A DNA stretch of 64,000 nt from Acanthosoma haemorrhoidale (lineage: Eukaryota; Arthropoda; Insecta; Hemiptera; Acanthosomatidae), in assembly GCA_930367205.1 (NCBI GenBank), contig OV884014.1, forward strand, positions 72,953,104 through 73,017,103, read 5' to 3'. A model generated the notes under the pieces. It worked only from the letters and a program-made list of their open reading frames with translations, did not search any database and was not told the DNA's origin. The translations under genes and the position numbers were made by a program. Below are positions 12,801-23,218 of this stretch, piece after piece (position 1 is the stretch's first letter; every line of letters begins with the position of its first letter).

Positions 12801-15800
12801 CAGCATGTACAGCACAGCGGCCATTTAAGCCTCGATAGAAATTTTCAACTTCAGAGTTCAAATTAAATTTCTCAAGAGCATGAAATGATCGTTGAAATAA
12901 TTTGAAACATTCAATATGGATTACGAATAAAAAAACATTTTTAAGACCGAATGTAGGACCTTCTATGCTGCTTCCTATGTCTCGTTATATGAAATTTCAA
13001 ATAATTCATTCAAAATTGACATAACGAAATGTTATCCTGTAAAAACAAAAAAAATTAATCTTTATTAAATGTTAACAAATCACACAGGACATTATCAGCC
13101 ATAAAGGCTATTTTTCTCCTCTTCTGTAGCTCCGGTTTCCTTGTATTATCATCATTTCCTATATTAATATGAAGAAATTAACGTAGCAAAGTTATTGATC
13201 CTATAATAAACTGACAGTATGAAATACCTTGCGAACGATAGAGTACGTTTTATGAGACGAGTACTGGGAGGAAAACCGTCATCAAAAAAATGTTCACTCG
13301 GGGAGTCCCTTCCATGCACAAAGTATTTGTGGAAAGTGGGGCACGTAACCTTTTTTAATGATTTTTAATTGCCGGACACCACTCAGTGGTTGAGTTTCGT
13401 ACATTAGAATTTAAATATTGTCAGATCAGATTCATTGTAAAAGAATCCTTTCTCTGCAATAATCCATAAATCACAGTGCACATTTTTTTTCTGTATTATT
13501 TAATTAACACCCTTGGCATGGAATCATAGCGGTTGTGTACGTACAAATAAATTATAAATGATGCCATGTAGGTGAAAGGCAATCTAAACATTTTGTTACC
13601 TTACAATTTATTTTACGGTAATGTATTTCTGTAAATGCCAGTTAGGGTCTCAGGATCCGTTGCTTTGATGGGCCGTCGTTCGTTGCAACTATAATCCTAA
13701 GAAACAATACCTGTGTTGAATTTATACAAAATGTTATATTCAAAATGAATTAGTGCTCCCCTTATACAAGAACACATAAAAAGTAATTATTCTCGGTCCT
13801 ATAATAATAGAACTAAATAAGCCGTGATTTTCTTCACTTTCTAAGACCTTGAGCGTTCATGCACCGCCTTTAGCCGGGCAAGTTCGGTCATCAGTCGGCC
13901 AAGAACCATTTATTAATTTTGTCCCAACTGGTAATGAAGGAGGCGAAAGTATGCTTCTTCAGCATAACGGAATATTACAAAACATAAAGGAACAATGTTT
14001 TTCGACAAAACCTTATTAGCATAATTTCCATTTTCAATAAATTACATTTGAGATAAAAGTTTAATGTGTTAAATAACGTAGTTTTGCTTTTATCTCAATA
14101 AAGTGATGTAGCCAGAGAATGTTTTAAGTATTAATTTTGTTATTCTTCAACTATAACCTGTTATCTAGTTTAATGTAAACTAAATTATAAAAAATAAAAA
14201 GATATAGCCTGATTGCGGAATGGTGTAGTAATAAAAAGCTTTTTTGTCTTTCGACACCTGATAATTTCTTCTTTATTGAAATAGCGCTTTCGACAGATCT
14301 AAGCTACCATCTTCAGTTTTCTTCAATTGGTTATGAGGGATATTTAAGTCATCTAAAACAATAGCATCTTTTTTATCTTTGGGCCAGGGCTGCTACGTTC
14401 ATCCCCCCGTGTGGAGCATAAGGTAAACCATTTTGCAATAATTCATTTCCATTATCATCGAAGTGTACATCAGATATGTTAACTAATCCAGGGAAACTCA
14501 TGGAATTATTTTTATTCTTAGTTATATTGTGTTTGAAAGTCAGGGGTTAACTTTCTTGTTTATTATATTAAGTTTAAGTTTAAATATATTGATATGTTGC
14601 TTATGCACCATATTGTCGTATTGCTCAAGCTCACACGAATCAAAGTATGCATTGAGCATTATTCTAATTCTCTTAGGTAAAACATATTTCATATTAAAAC
14701 TTCTTTATTGTGCTAAAATTACAATCTGCCTTATTAGGCAATAAGCTATTGTGATAAATGTTCTCAGTCATGCCATATTTACAATTTTCATTCACTCACT
14801 CATTCATACAGTATATACAAACAGCCCAGGGACCTCCCAAATCCACGTGGTTGCTACCTCCCTCGCATGCGAAAGAGGAAGCGGAGTCTTGTGAAGTCCC
14901 CCACGCTCCTCCGTCAGCCGCGTCACCAGATATGAGAGTGGAGGCCGATGAAGAGCGCGAGAGCCACATACGCTCAGGACATGATTGAAAAAACTGACCA
15001 TTGCCAGGACTCCCAATGTCACGTATTTATAGCAGGTCACGAGGCCACTGCCGTTTTAGTCTCCGAGGATATAGGGATGAGTGGTGCTAAGCAATGGCTG
15101 TGCTAGGAGATTAGAGTGGTTGCATGTGTTACTATAGAATTTCATGAACTCGGAAGGGATAAGTTCAAGAATGTAAAGTATATTAAGATCGTTATGAAGG
15201 GTTTAGGTAAAACAAAATACTGTTAATTAATTTTATGTATAAGATCGATTCTTCTAGTATACAGTAAATCATTCGACTTTATAGAATAGAATATGAAAGA
15301 TTCCCTAAAAGTGATCTACGAATAGTCCAACAAAAGTGTACTTCCAAATCTTGTCAGCTACGAGGATGGGCAACCCTAAATGCTTCAAATAGAAGCTACT
15401 ATCATGTTCGTGGACAGTCAAAAATAACTAGACCTAGGATTGGACGAAGAATATGCAACTAAAGGGAGAATAGGTGTCCTTCAGTGGCCCTTCCCCACTC
15501 GACCATCGAGAGATACTCACTCATTAAAATCTACCTTTGTTTACTGTTCACTGCCATCCTTTGGTGTAGCCAAATCTTGAGTCAACAAATGCCAGTCTTC
15601 CTTTGAGAGGCAATTCAAAATTGTGGATACGTCGTTCCTAGAAGACGGTCTGCTTCCACGCCTTCAGGTAAATCTACCAATCAACCGTCGGATAGGATCT
15701 GTAAAGCGTGAAAGGAGTAGCTGTCATACTCATTTTGAAGACTTCATGATCAAAAACACCTAACTGATTGTTTCTATTGAGAGATGCTGGTTGTAATATC

Positions 15801-18635
15801 TTATTTTTTTTTCCAATTACCTGGGACAATATTTTCCGTCAAGAATGTTACGATTATCATTTATGATATAAAAATTAATAATTCAATTCATAAATGACGA
15901 AAGTCTTATGGAAATATCACGAATATAGTAAAAATTGCGCTATCGCCTCAATGAATGTTTTTAAGGAGGTTACCTTTTGGTAAGAAAATTATAAAACATT
16001 ACATTTCTGGAACAAGTATCCCCTATTTGCCGGTAATGCTAACATAAACCCTTTATATCTTTTAAGTGACGCTTTAAATATGTTAAAAATGAGTATAAAG
16101 TAACTACGAGACCGCTGGATCATGGCTGAGTGGCCAGTGTGCCTCCAGCTGTGGTAATGAAGTGGCCAGGGCCAGGGGACACACAATTAGCGACGTTTGC
16201 CCGCCAAAACTTCCCCTGTCAACGGCACTCCCGCCCTTCCGCAGTTTGGTTGTTGACAATTGTAGCTACTGCCCTGTGTAGGCCCAACTCGTCCCTTCTA
16301 ACGTTCAACCAATTTACCACTTATTCTACCTACGTGAAATTGTTATTTTAGAAGTTGTGTAACGGGTAAAATTGGTGTATGTTACCCAAGGCCAATGCGT
16401 TCTTGCCGTCAGTTGTTATGTTAAATGTGTAAAGCTTGAGTTGAGTTTCTCGTTTTATAATAGACAAACTTATATTACATCTTAACGCATACTAAATTAT
16501 GTTTGTTTGTTGTAAAAGTGATGTTTAAGGGCGAAGAAATTCCATCGTTACTGTTTTGTTCTTGTCCAAATCTGAGATGATACGATATGTTTAGAATTGT
16601 GTGAATTAATTCACTACACTATTAATAATTGATGTTATTTATGGATTTTAATAAAATCCAGTACATTCTATTAAGTGTAAAAATTAAACAATTGAACAAA
16701 AGTTTATCTTACATTAGATGAAATATTCACGATTGTTTTCATTGTTTCAGGGACAGTCATGGTTTGATCACTTTGGAATTGCAGATGAATCCATTGGAGG
16801 ATGTGGATGGTCCATTTCTGATATCAGAAACTTTGCTGAACTTGGACCTTAGCAATTGCACCTTGAAGAGGATCAACCCTACTTTCTTCACTGACACCAA
16901 ATCGCTGAGTAGCGTTGACCTCTCCGGCAACCCCCTCAGCTCTATACCTACTGGAGTCTTCGATCCCCTCACCAGCCTCCAATACCTCAGGCTAAACCGG
17001 TGCAACCTAAGCTTCATCCCGAGCGACACCTTTGCACGGCTGGAGAATCTAAAGGTGTTGGAGCTGGCACACAACAAGTTTAAGGATGTCGATTGGGTTA
17101 CAATCTTCGGAGGGCTAGCTCGCCTTGAATTCCTAGATCTGAGGAGATCAGGGATATCGAATCTCCCTGACGATGTGTTCCAAAACAACACCTGGATGAG
17201 AAGTCTGATCCTGGCAGAGAACGAGCTCAGTGACTTGGACGTTGCTACAACGCTGGGGCAAAACTTGAAGCACTTGGACTTCCTAGATCTATCAAACTGT
17301 AACCTCGTTGGACCTCTCTCCGAAGATGCATTTGCTGTAGCTATTAACCTTAGGACTCTCATCCTGTCCGACAACTCCATGTCTGCAGGGGACCTCGCTG
17401 TGGCCCTGAAGCCGCTCACAAACTTACAGAAACTGTCTTTGAGAAACTGTTCATTGACAAGGCTGCCTCCTGACACCTTCCACCGGTTTACATCTTTGCA
17501 AGAACTGGATATTTCTCGTAATCCATTGAACAATGCATTTACTTCTCTTTTGAGCCCTCTAAGTACTCTGATTCATTTGGATATGGGATACAGTAACTTA
17601 GCTAAGGTGTCTAAAAATACATTCTCTCAAATGACTTCCTTAAAAACTCTTATATTATCTGGAAATTATCTGAAAAGTTTAGAGCCTGGTCTTTTCAAAA
17701 ATTTGACAGATTTGAAAACCCTAGAATTAAATAATTGTGGGCTCTCAAGGCTTTATGAAACAGTTTTCCAAGATGTCTTCTATCCTGATTTAGAACAACT
17801 GCTCCTGGCAGGCAACCCGTTAGACGTACCTCAAGAAGACTCAATCATTCCAACACAGCTAAATCGCCTAAAAACACTAGATCTGAGCCGGTGCAATATT
17901 TCCTATCTGCCAATAGATACATTCCGGTCATTTGGCAATATCACAGATTTGAGACTTGCTGGTAACTGTTTGGTAAACACAAACAACAATACATTGGCAT
18001 TTCTCCACAATCTGCCAATTTTGGAGAAGCTAGACTTGGCTTTCAACAACATAAGCATGGTTTTCCCCCAGACATTCAGGTTTAATCCAGAATTGAAGAC
18101 TCTCAAACTGGTCGGAAACCCGTGGAAGTGCGGCTGTCACATATCCGACTTGTGGGAGTGGGCTCATGTGGTAAAGGGTGACATAGGCGTTCTTATCGGA
18201 GCTATCACCTCAACTAACGCAGTGATGCGAGTGAACCCCAAGAGGAAGAACATCCTGCTGTGTCACTTTGACTCGAGAACAGCCCCGGTGAAGGTGAGGA
18301 AATGGTCTCGGAGAGAGTTCGCCAATAACGTGAACCACTCATGGGCTCGCTACGTGAAGGAGTCTGCCTGTGACTCCGGGTTCAGGGTGATGCCAAAGAA
18401 CCTAATTGCTTCGGCCGAGCATTTGTCATCCAACAAGAGAGACGGGTACGCCTCCTGGATATGGGCCTCTGGGCTAGTAGCGTCTGTGGCTCTCATCTCC
18501 GTCGCCAGCTTTCTCGCTACATCTGTCAAGAACACAGTCACAAAGAGGCACGTAGCCTCCCCTCCTTGCAGTGACGTCGACGAGAAACCGGTCACCGCTC
18601 ATGCTAGTCAGTACCTTCGCAAGATATCAAAGTAA
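778..18635 (+). CDS. Leucine-rich repeat type I transmembrane protein (three coding exons)
   Basis: Joining 778-884, 4273-4545 and 16751-18635 gives 2265 nt, 754 residues plus TAA, with no frame break; every junction is GT-AG. Residues 1-19 are a signal peptide. Residues 26-43 form an N-terminal cap with Cys 26, 30, 32 and 43 (CX3CXCX10C). About 22 LxxLxLxxNxL repeats follow to residue 586, then a C-terminal cap with Cys 587, 589, 631 and 667, a membrane span at 696-719 and a 35-residue basic tail ending in RKISK. At least nine N-X-S/T sequons lie in the ectodomain. Proteins of this build are cell-surface adhesion or recognition receptors (tartan/capricious-type, or Toll-like without TIR). 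There is no TIR, Ig, FN3 or kinase domain, so signalling through a partner or pure adhesion is likely. I cannot assign an orthologue. A polyadenylation signal lies at 18830. Confidence 0.9.
1240..1690 (-). mobile_element. 5'-truncated LINE 3' end (family A, copy 1)
   Basis: On the - strand this reads as the C-terminal end of a LINE open reading frame followed by a 3'UTR ending near CAATAAGTAAT. The peptide parts SLRWL, GTSQDS and VDLGG...AVCKY recur in the copy at 57299-57575. Related DNA lies at 14702-15204 and 62532-62813. It sits in intron 1 of the LRR gene in reverse orientation. Compared with copy 2 it lacks about 60 bp near its 5' end. Confidence 0.65.
1691..4272. other. Remainder of LRR gene intron 1
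   Basis: AT-rich intronic sequence with homopolymer A and T runs. I see no coding exon, RNA gene or recognised repeat. Confidence 0.5.
4273..4545 (+). CDS. LRR gene coding exon 2: end of N-terminal cap and first three repeats
   Basis: The acceptor ATTTCAG ends at 4272 and the donor GTGAGT starts at 4546. The 273-nt exon encodes the fourth cap Cys (43) and three repeats with cores LDLSGNQL, LKLADNLL and LDLSGNRI. It enters and leaves in phase 2, so it is a symmetric exon that could be skipped without a frameshift, which would remove part of the cap and these repeats. Confidence 0.9.
4546..6679. other. First part of LRR gene intron 2
   Basis: AT-rich intron. A slightly GC-richer patch at about 6040-6270 is open on both strands, but the peptides look like nothing known and there are no good splice sites. 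I see no other feature. Confidence 0.45.
6680..7460 (+). pseudogene. Jockey-like LINE reverse transcriptase remnant
   Basis: Three-frame reading recovers RT blocks in order: HQFGFCQRHYTAQQGL, AFLDIAQAFDRVWH (RT block with catalytic Asp), GVPQGSELGPILYT and TFADDTVV (catalytic pair at 7055-7060), then HLDEIEYWCKQW and VRYLDFHLDKRLT (thumb). This order and wording is typical of the Jockey clade. The copy is dead: an in-frame TAG near 6948, a frameshift between the GVPQG block and FADD, and a stop after DKRLT. Endonuclease and ORF1 are missing. The fragment at 23219-23433 is a second copy of the same subfamily. Confidence 0.82.
7461..10008. other. LRR gene intron 2, segment with a GC-richer island
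   Basis: Mostly AT-rich. 8690-9130 is clearly GC-richer, with a poly-C run (9043-9054), GATA-type sites in TTATCAGATAAAG (9126-9138) and the inverted pair CCGTTATTA / TAATAACGG around 8811-8841. No persuasive reading frame exists, so it could be a conserved intronic regulatory element. Nothing else is seen. Confidence 0.35.
10009..10055. repeat. Perfect 19-bp inverted repeat (hairpin)
   Basis: Arms 10009-10027 and 10037-10055 are exact reverse complements (TTTATTACACACATTTATA) around a 9-nt loop. The fold-back element begins about 45 bp to the right. Confidence 0.75.
10101..10801. mobile_element. Fold-back / TIR DNA element (copy A)
   Basis: Ends of about 95-100 bp are imperfect inverted repeats of each other: 10122-10218 against 10694-10790, both with the CAGTTTTATTGTCTTTC block and a TTTCGACAG...AAGCTGTCAT block. 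A 12-bp direct repeat TCACATTGTAAT lies at 10079-10090 and 10790-10801, a possible target duplication. No transposase frame is present, so it is non-autonomous. A shorter relative is at 14207-14425. Confidence 0.6.
10802..11978. other. LRR gene intron 2, middle segment
   Basis: AT-rich with a GC-richer patch at 11150-11580. No exon or transposon protein is recognised. Open frames in the patch give peptides without known motifs. Confidence 0.4.
11979..12430. repeat. Two-copy tandem repeat, period about 232 bp
   Basis: Copy 1 (11979-12210) and copy 2 (12211 to about 12430) both start AAGGTGAGCCC and share, in order, CAC(G)TATAATGTG, GCTACAGGAAATA, TGTAAATAGATTCG and a GGG-ATATGAAA-like block before an A-run. 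Divergence is substantial, so the duplication is old. The start AGGTGAGCCCCATCACCT is itself an imperfect hairpin and recurs exactly, inverted, at 19634-19651. Confidence 0.65.
12431..14206. other. LRR gene intron 2, further segment
   Basis: AT-rich intron with homopolymers. A short GC-richer patch lies at 13860-13950. No gene or recognised repeat is seen. Confidence 0.4.
14207..14425. mobile_element. Fold-back element relative (copy B, one arm only)
   Basis: It matches the left arm of copy A (GATTG-GGAATGGT, TTGTCTTTC-ACA, AATAGCG-TTTCGACAGAT, AAGCT) and then an internal stretch of A (CAATTGGTTATG-GGGATATTTAA, ACAATAG). The right arm is missing, so it is an internally deleted or truncated member. 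Confidence 0.58.
14702..15204 (-). mobile_element. 5'-truncated LINE 3' end (family A, copy 2)
   Basis: This is the longest of the four family A copies. It shares the terminal 3'UTR stretch, the block with GAAGTCCCC and CGCTCAGGA, and the left-hand coding remnant. It ends on the same GAAGGGTTT sequence as copy 1, which is odd for independent truncations. The reading frame is broken. It lies in intron 2 of the LRR gene in reverse orientation. Confidence 0.62.
15205..16750. other. Last part of LRR gene intron 2, with a GC-rich island at 16108-16300
   Basis: The AT-rich intron is interrupted at 16108-16300 by a GC-rich island. One frame there contains WLSGQCASSCGNEVAR, which weakly resembles the start of a thrombospondin type 1 repeat, but no clean splice donor follows. 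Elsewhere I see nothing. The acceptor of exon 3 ends at 16750. Confidence 0.35.
16751..18635 (+). CDS. LRR gene coding exon 3: main repeat array, C-terminal cap, membrane span, tail
   Basis: The acceptor TTGTTTCAG ends at 16750. The exon has 1885 nt and encodes residues 127 (split Lys) to 754. It carries about 19 repeats of 23-28 residues, the C-terminal cap that starts NPWKCGCH, the membrane span and the tail. Seventeen consecutive repeats alternate between Asn and Cys/Ser at the consensus Asn position. Codon usage is GC-rich at both ends and AT-rich between about 17480 and 18110. Confidence 0.93.
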
Positions 18636-18829
18636 ACAGTTCCTTGGCACAGTTATTACCTAAGAGACTATGGACTATTAATGACACTTAGGTACTGATG
18701 AGAGTGGTGTTTCAGTAATACTTTCGTGCTTTTATATTGAATTTTAGCGTTTATTTATATAGTAATTAACAATATTGCTCTAAAGTATTAGAGTTTTATA
18801 TAATATTTTATGTTATATATAATGCTATA

Positions 18830-18835
18830 AATAAA
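18830..18835 (+). terminator. Polyadenylation signal of the LRR gene
   Basis: A canonical AATAAA lies 195 nt after the stop codon, in AT-rich 3'UTR sequence. It is the best candidate for 3' end formation. Confidence 0.6.
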
Positions 18836-18839
18836 TATT

Positions 18840-19632
18840 TTATGTTATGTTATCCAATTTAAACTTCTTTCCCGATAATAATTCATGTCAAGTTTTTATC
18901 CACTTAGTATAAAGTTTAACTCAATCAAAGTAGAAACACCGGCCGAGAGGCCCACTTATTTCAGGCCCCTGCCGGGGCTGGCCAGGCTAGACCTGGCCGA
19001 CTTCAAACCCTCGCCTAGGCACCCCTAGGCTCCACCCTCGGTAGACTCTCACTACCTTCCTGATTCCACCCGCCTCCTTTAGGCATACCCCACCCTATAT
19101 TATTCTCATACATCCTTCAAATGGGGGACTCCCCTTAGTGAAAGGCACTCATTAGCCCAAAGTAATTTTCCCACATCCTATTTTATAAGTTTGAGAGCTA
19201 AGGAAAAACAAACAAAAAAAAAACGAAATTAAATGTAAAATAAAAATCTACCCCGTTTCGTTGATATCTGTTTTTTTTAAACCAAAACCATAAAAAATCG
19301 ATATATTTGCAAATCTTTATAAATTTAATGATTTTTATCGATGGTTAAAGACTCTTTAGATTGCCCAAAAAAATATATAAGATAATCCAAATAATTGAAG
19401 AGTTAGGAGCCGATTAATATTAATGCCTGTTCCAACAATTTATACGTATTAATATTTGAGGTCAATATTTTTTTTTTCTTTTCTAAACCCCTTGAATATA
19501 TACAATGAAAAAATATAAGAAAAAGAATTTGACAATCTTTCTCCTCTTTCTGCTATGCGCAGATGCATTTGAAGGAGGTTGGGTTACATAAATTAGATTG
19601 ATGTTAATAGGAAATAACAATGAATACAAATC
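18840..19632. other. Intergenic DNA with a GC-rich block at 18940-19130
   Basis: About 100 bp past the LRR gene polyadenylation signal is a GC-rich block containing short inverted motifs (CCAGGCTAGACCTGG; GCCTAGGCACCCCTAGGC). It looks like an inserted repeat, but I cannot place it in a family. The rest is AT-rich. Confidence 0.35.
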
Positions 19633-19639
19633 TAGGTGA

Positions 19640-20907
19640 TGGGGCTCACCTACAGTTTAGAAAATGGGAGAAAAACTTACAAACTAAAAAAACTATACCT
19701 AGAACCGAAAACTAAAGTGTTCCAGCCACGACAGCGTCCTGTCATCGATGGGGGAACGGAGCGGGGGTATTGCAGTGAGTCGAAAAATTTGATATGTCTG
19801 TTGAAGGCAGCTCAAAGATATCGTGAAGCTCACTGTTGCTCCGCAGCTCTCGCAGGGTCACCGAGCTTTTGTATACGTCAGATAGCGAAAAAGCGGTGCA
19901 CCATACAGCACAGTAGGCCTGAGTATACTCTTTTAGATCAGTCGCTTGAGACACAGTGATAGATTGGGGGAGGTCAGTAAATGCGTAAGCCGGTAAGACT
20001 TCATGCGGGTTTGCTTCAACTTCCTCGCGAAATGGTTGCTAAAATGGAGGTGTCTGTCCATTTTAATTCCCAAATATACTAGGTTGTTGGCTGGTGAATT
20101 TTCCTCCGTTCCTACTATGTAACTAGTAGGTAGTGGGCTTTTTCCCTTTTGGAAAGAGAAAATTACGCAGTCAGTCTTACCCGCGTTTACAGAGATATTG
20201 AGTCTCCCCAATCTCTCACTGATCTGGTTACAGGCTACTTAAGCCTGTCTTAGAGCTACCTTGGCACTCATGCTGCTACTGTACACCGCTATGTCATCTG
20301 CGAAAGCAGTAACTTTGGTATTTTTGTACCTGGCTCCGACAATCTCAGACATGTATACGTTGAATAGTACAGGGGATAAGACGGCTCCTTGGGGTACTCC
20401 ACAGGTCCGTGGCAAGCTACGGAGGAGCTATCACCCGCAACGATCTGTTTTTCAGGAAGCTAGCCAGAATTGAATACAGTTGTGCCGGGCATTCTCGGTC
20501 GCAGAGCATTTGACACAGTGTCCCGTGAGACACCGAGTCGAATGCTTGGGTGCAATCAATGGAAATCATAGCCGTGGCTATGTTTCTGTTCATGTTATGG
20601 CTAGCTTCTGACTGCACCTTCAGAGGGGGGTGCTCAGCGCTCATACTGGATTGAAATCCAGTCTGTTCTGGCGGCATCCAGTCGTTTTCCGAGCAGTAAT
20701 CTTTGAGATAATTCAAAAGAATTTTCTCAAAGATTTTCCCCATCTGTGGTAGCAGACTGATCGGGTGGTAGTGGGCTGGGTGATCTCCGCTCTTGGCTGG
20801 CTTTAGTAATGGGAACAAGATGGCTTTTTTCCATGTGTCAGGAAAGTACCGCAATCTTATACAAGAGTTGTATAAGTTTTCTAGTTGTACTATCCCTCTC
20901 CTCGGCA
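19640..20907 (-). pseudogene. Non-LTR retrotransposon reverse transcriptase remnant
   Basis: On the - strand: TWKKAILFPLLKPAKSGDHP and HYHPISLLPQMGKIFEKIL (fingers), EQTGFQSSMS, AFDSVSHGTL, then after a frame change GVPQGAVLSPVLFNVYMSE and TAFADDIAVYSS (catalytic Asp pair at 20293-20298), RLGRLNISVNAGKTDCVIF and YLGIKMDRHLHFSNH. The order is that of a LINE RT. It has a frameshift, and a stop follows the FADD block. The upstream endonuclease is absent (5' truncation near 20907). The 3' part down to about 19640 keeps weak coding resemblance. Clade is uncertain; Jockey- or R1-like are both possible. Confidence 0.82.
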
Positions 20908-23218
20908 TTTGTTTAAGTCAATATTTTTCCAGTTTGCAATTTGTTTAAATATCGAAAGGTCCGTTGTCCAAGATGTAACAAATAAATTTGCTATGCATTT
21001 TTGTTTAAAAATACTAAGTAGTTATTCCACGGTCACTTTTCCTCCTCTGAGTATTCCATGTCCAGCAAGTATCTCTTTTTTTTTTCTGCTACTTTTATTT
21101 CATTTATACATATCTCAAAATACGTAATGTAATTCATAATTGATACAGAAACGATTCTTCGTTAAAACGTTTTAAAACATGTCTTTTGATCAGGTGATAA
21201 CCATATTACAGTAGTTCTGTAGCACCATTAAGTTAAACTCCCTCTAGAAGGGCACTTCTTTGTAGTGGTCGGACCTTCAACATGAACTTAACCGTTTGCC
21301 TCTACCTTCCTATTCTGTGGGGGCATTTCGCTCTTACTATCTCCCTCATCTTCACCCTTTTTCGGTCATCCACAAAGTATTAAATGCCAGGGGGCTAGAG
21401 AATAATCTTTTGCTAAACATTTCAGCTCTGCAGATAATGTTTGTTTTCACCCACTGGATTATATTTATGAACAATATCTGTCTAATTTTTGCTTTTATTT
21501 ATAATTTAAAAGTAATGTTTATTTTTTTAGGAGCTCACTTAAAATCCTTGGCTATTATTAAAGTTATTAACTAGTTTTTAGGATTATTAACTAGAGGTGT
21601 AAAATTTATTAAATGAATTTTCCCCAAAATACAATATTGTATTCGTTAACCAACTTGTTCGATAAAAATCGTATTTTAAACCAAAAGAAAAATGGGAACG
21701 AATTTTTTCGTCCTTACCCAATAATCAGAATAATTATTGAAAGTAAAGAACGTTTAGCTCCTTTAGGGCAAGTCAATATTTAAAAAATAAATTTTGTAAG
21801 GACCCTTTAAATTTGACCATTCTAATTGCTGTTTCATATTGTATATAGATTGTTGTGGGGTTTTTTTTGTATGCAAATCATACGTTTGAGAAAATTCTGT
21901 ACATATATGTGTACTTATACCGACTATCTGAACTCCATCTGTAAAGTAGATTATCGTTTTAAGGAAATAAAAATAAAATTACAACTGTAGGTGACGACAA
22001 CAATAAAAAAGCTTTTCTTAAATAAGGACGACGAGAGCAGAAGAAAGCAATATTTATATAGCCTAATAAAAGGTGAGGGATGATGATAAGCGTCGATGAA
22101 AGATAGTCCATGAATAATGAAGAAGAGACATAGCCACAGATGACTGTACCCCGTGGTCTAAAATCGTCTTGAATTATATATCGGGATAAATGAAAAGCAA
22201 GAGGGTGGACGGTAATAGGGATCCTTAGGGATTATTAAATATTAAGAGGGGTAGGAGGAAAACCGACCCCTGCCCCCCATCCTGAGATCTGCATTGCAAA
22301 TCCAGGGACCATGTCAGATTTGACTCCTTCCTATCGCATCAGCATTTTTATAGGTTCCCTCTATTCCTTGCGTTCCATGCAGGGTGGCAGAAGCTTCCCC
22401 TCCTCTCATATCACCGAAGTGATGTTAGCAATAGGCGTTTTATCATAAACATCTCGCCCGAATCATATTCACAGTCTCTTTTAAATACTGTTTTTAAAAC
22501 ATTTATTCCGTTTTATAGTATTTTTATTATATGCCAAATGAGCATATCGTAAGGCCCATACTATAATCAGCAATAAAATAGTATAATGAACAAATTGGTA
22601 CTCATGCTAAGAATTCGCTAAAGAAAAAAGACATTGACAGGACCAACAGAATTTGATCCTGGGACTTCCAGATCTTTCAACTCAGTCATTCTCATCCGAT
22701 ATTGAACGGACTTGATCTATGCAAATACCTCATCTATTTAATGTCTAATCATCTACCTCATCTAGCTGACTAATCTCTGAAACTATCTTTCGCTCTTACA
22801 GGATCATTTTGCTTAGTCTAAGATTTATCACATCATTTACCTTCAGCAAATAATTTTATCAATTCCTCAAACTTTTTTTTAAGAAAATCATAGAAAGCAA
22901 TTTGCAGAATCTGTTGAACAGTCACTGGTCATTTGAAAAAAACTATATCATACGTGCTAAAACTTCTACAAATTCAAACTATAGATCATTCTCCTGCTTA
23001 GCCATTTCAAAAAATGTCTTACACACTAACTGACCAGGATTAAGTGGATGTTCTGTGTAAATATTTGTAAGTGTGGCACTGCAAGTAGGGTCCTACATTG
23101 ATAGGGTACTTATTTGTTTCCATGTATATTGAAGCAGTAACAAGAGAAAAATAAAATTAATGTAATATAGTAATTGTCGCCTCTTATTTTCTAGGGTTTT
23201 ATTGATTTTCTTTAAAGT
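20908..23218. other. Intergenic DNA
   Basis: AT-rich with some pyrimidine-rich stretches (about 21300-21400) and a GC-richer patch (22200-22400). No gene or recognised element is seen. Confidence 0.4.

Noticed and set aside
16757..17533. 258-codon open frame on the - strand opposite LRR exon 3
   Set aside because: It is antisense to a clear LRR coding exon and its length follows from the regular codon pattern of the repeats. The peptide has no independent motif.
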